Position numbers and translations under genes: made by a program. Positions 36,495 to 36,893 of a stretch of 36,893 bases of DNA are shown here, piece after piece. Position 1 is the first letter of the stretch; the number at the start of each line of letters is the position of its first letter. The stretch comes from an uncultured Halieaceae bacterium (lineage in GTDB: Bacteria; Pseudomonadota; Gammaproteobacteria; Pseudomonadales; Halieaceae): positions 1 through 36,893 of the forward strand of contig CAJXDE010000010.1 of assembly GCA_913052635.1 (NCBI GenBank). Reading direction: 5' to 3'. The notes under the pieces were generated by a model. That model was not told the origin of the DNA, ran no database searches, and saw only the letters and a program-made list of their open reading frames with translations.

Positions 36495-36893
36495 ATGAGC
36501 CACGACGCGTCGGTCGAACAACAAATTCTGGCCACCATCGACAAGTGGGTCGAACAGGAACTGCGGCCTATCGCGCGCGAGTTCGATCAGGCGGACGAAT
36601 ACCCAGGCGATTTGGTGGAGCAGATGAAGGAGCTCGGGCTCTTTGGCGCTACGATCTCTGAAGAATATGGCGGCTTGGGCCTTAGCGCCTCGACCTATTC
36701 GCGGATCGTCTCGCGGATATGTGAAGTCTGGATGGCGCCCTCGGGCATCTTCAACTCCCATCTGATTATGGCGAGCTGTGTCGAACGCGCCGGCACGCAG
36801 GCGCAGAGAGAGCATTTTCTGCCCAAGTTCGCCACCGGGGAGCTGCGCGGCGGTATTGGCCTCACCGAGCCCGACGCTGGGTCAGACCTGAAG
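36495..36893 (+). CDS. Acyl-CoA dehydrogenase, N-terminal part (runs off the window)
   Basis: Open frame to the window end: MSHDASVEQQILATIDKWVEQELRPIAREFDQADEYPGDLVEQMKELGLFGATISEEYGGLGLSASTYSRI...GGIGLTEPDAGSDLK. Confidence 0.93.
   Translation, partial: MSHDASVEQQILATIDKWVEQELRPIAREFDQADEYPGDLVEQMKELGLFGATISEEYGGLGLSASTYSRIVSRICEVWMAPSGIFNSHLIMASCVERAGTQAQREHFLPKFATGELRGGIGLTEPDAGSDLK

Noticed and set aside
1-36893. tRNA/rRNA genes, CRISPR arrays, insertion sequences, phage genes
   Set aside because: None was recognised on reading: no repeat-spacer pattern, transposase/integrase-like protein or tRNA-like sequence was seen. This was not an exhaustive computational search.

Overview
This looks like a chromosomal window from a marine gammaproteobacterium, probably a Halieaceae/OM60-NOR5-like lineage (inferred from gene style only). 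Positions 1-4433 are housekeeping and iron-storage genes: alaS (truncated), HIT protein, Trm112-like protein, M23 peptidase, GreB, Bfd and Bfr. Positions 4477-10783 are a minus-strand, probably Fur-controlled operon (DUF4856/TSP3 lipoprotein, imelysin-like protein, FecA-type TonB receptor, fatty-acid hydroxylase-superfamily protein). It has tandem Fur-like boxes upstream and an internal intrinsic terminator. From about 11.1 kb to the end there is a large catabolic island. It contains three family III CoA-transferases, a TonB receptor, an acyl-CoA synthetase, a split MaoC/FAS1-like hydratase pair, HyuA/HyuB, two isochorismatase-family hydrolases, an alpha/beta hydrolase, an EamA transporter, a TauD-type dioxygenase, a 4-hydroxybutyryl-CoA dehydratase/HpaB-superfamily protein, MmgE/PrpD, a CitE-like lyase, a GntR/UTRA regulator, a MaoC hydratase and an acyl-CoA dehydrogenase (truncated). 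The most notable signal is a short palindrome, AATGTCCGKACAAT (best copy ATGTCCGGACAT), at control positions of at least seven genes or divergent pairs in this island, including the GntR gene itself. I propose a previously undescribed GntR regulon that ties an outer-membrane receptor to a C5-dicarboxylate-like and amide/lactam-like catabolic pathway. All homology calls come from reading the protein sequences; no searches were run.
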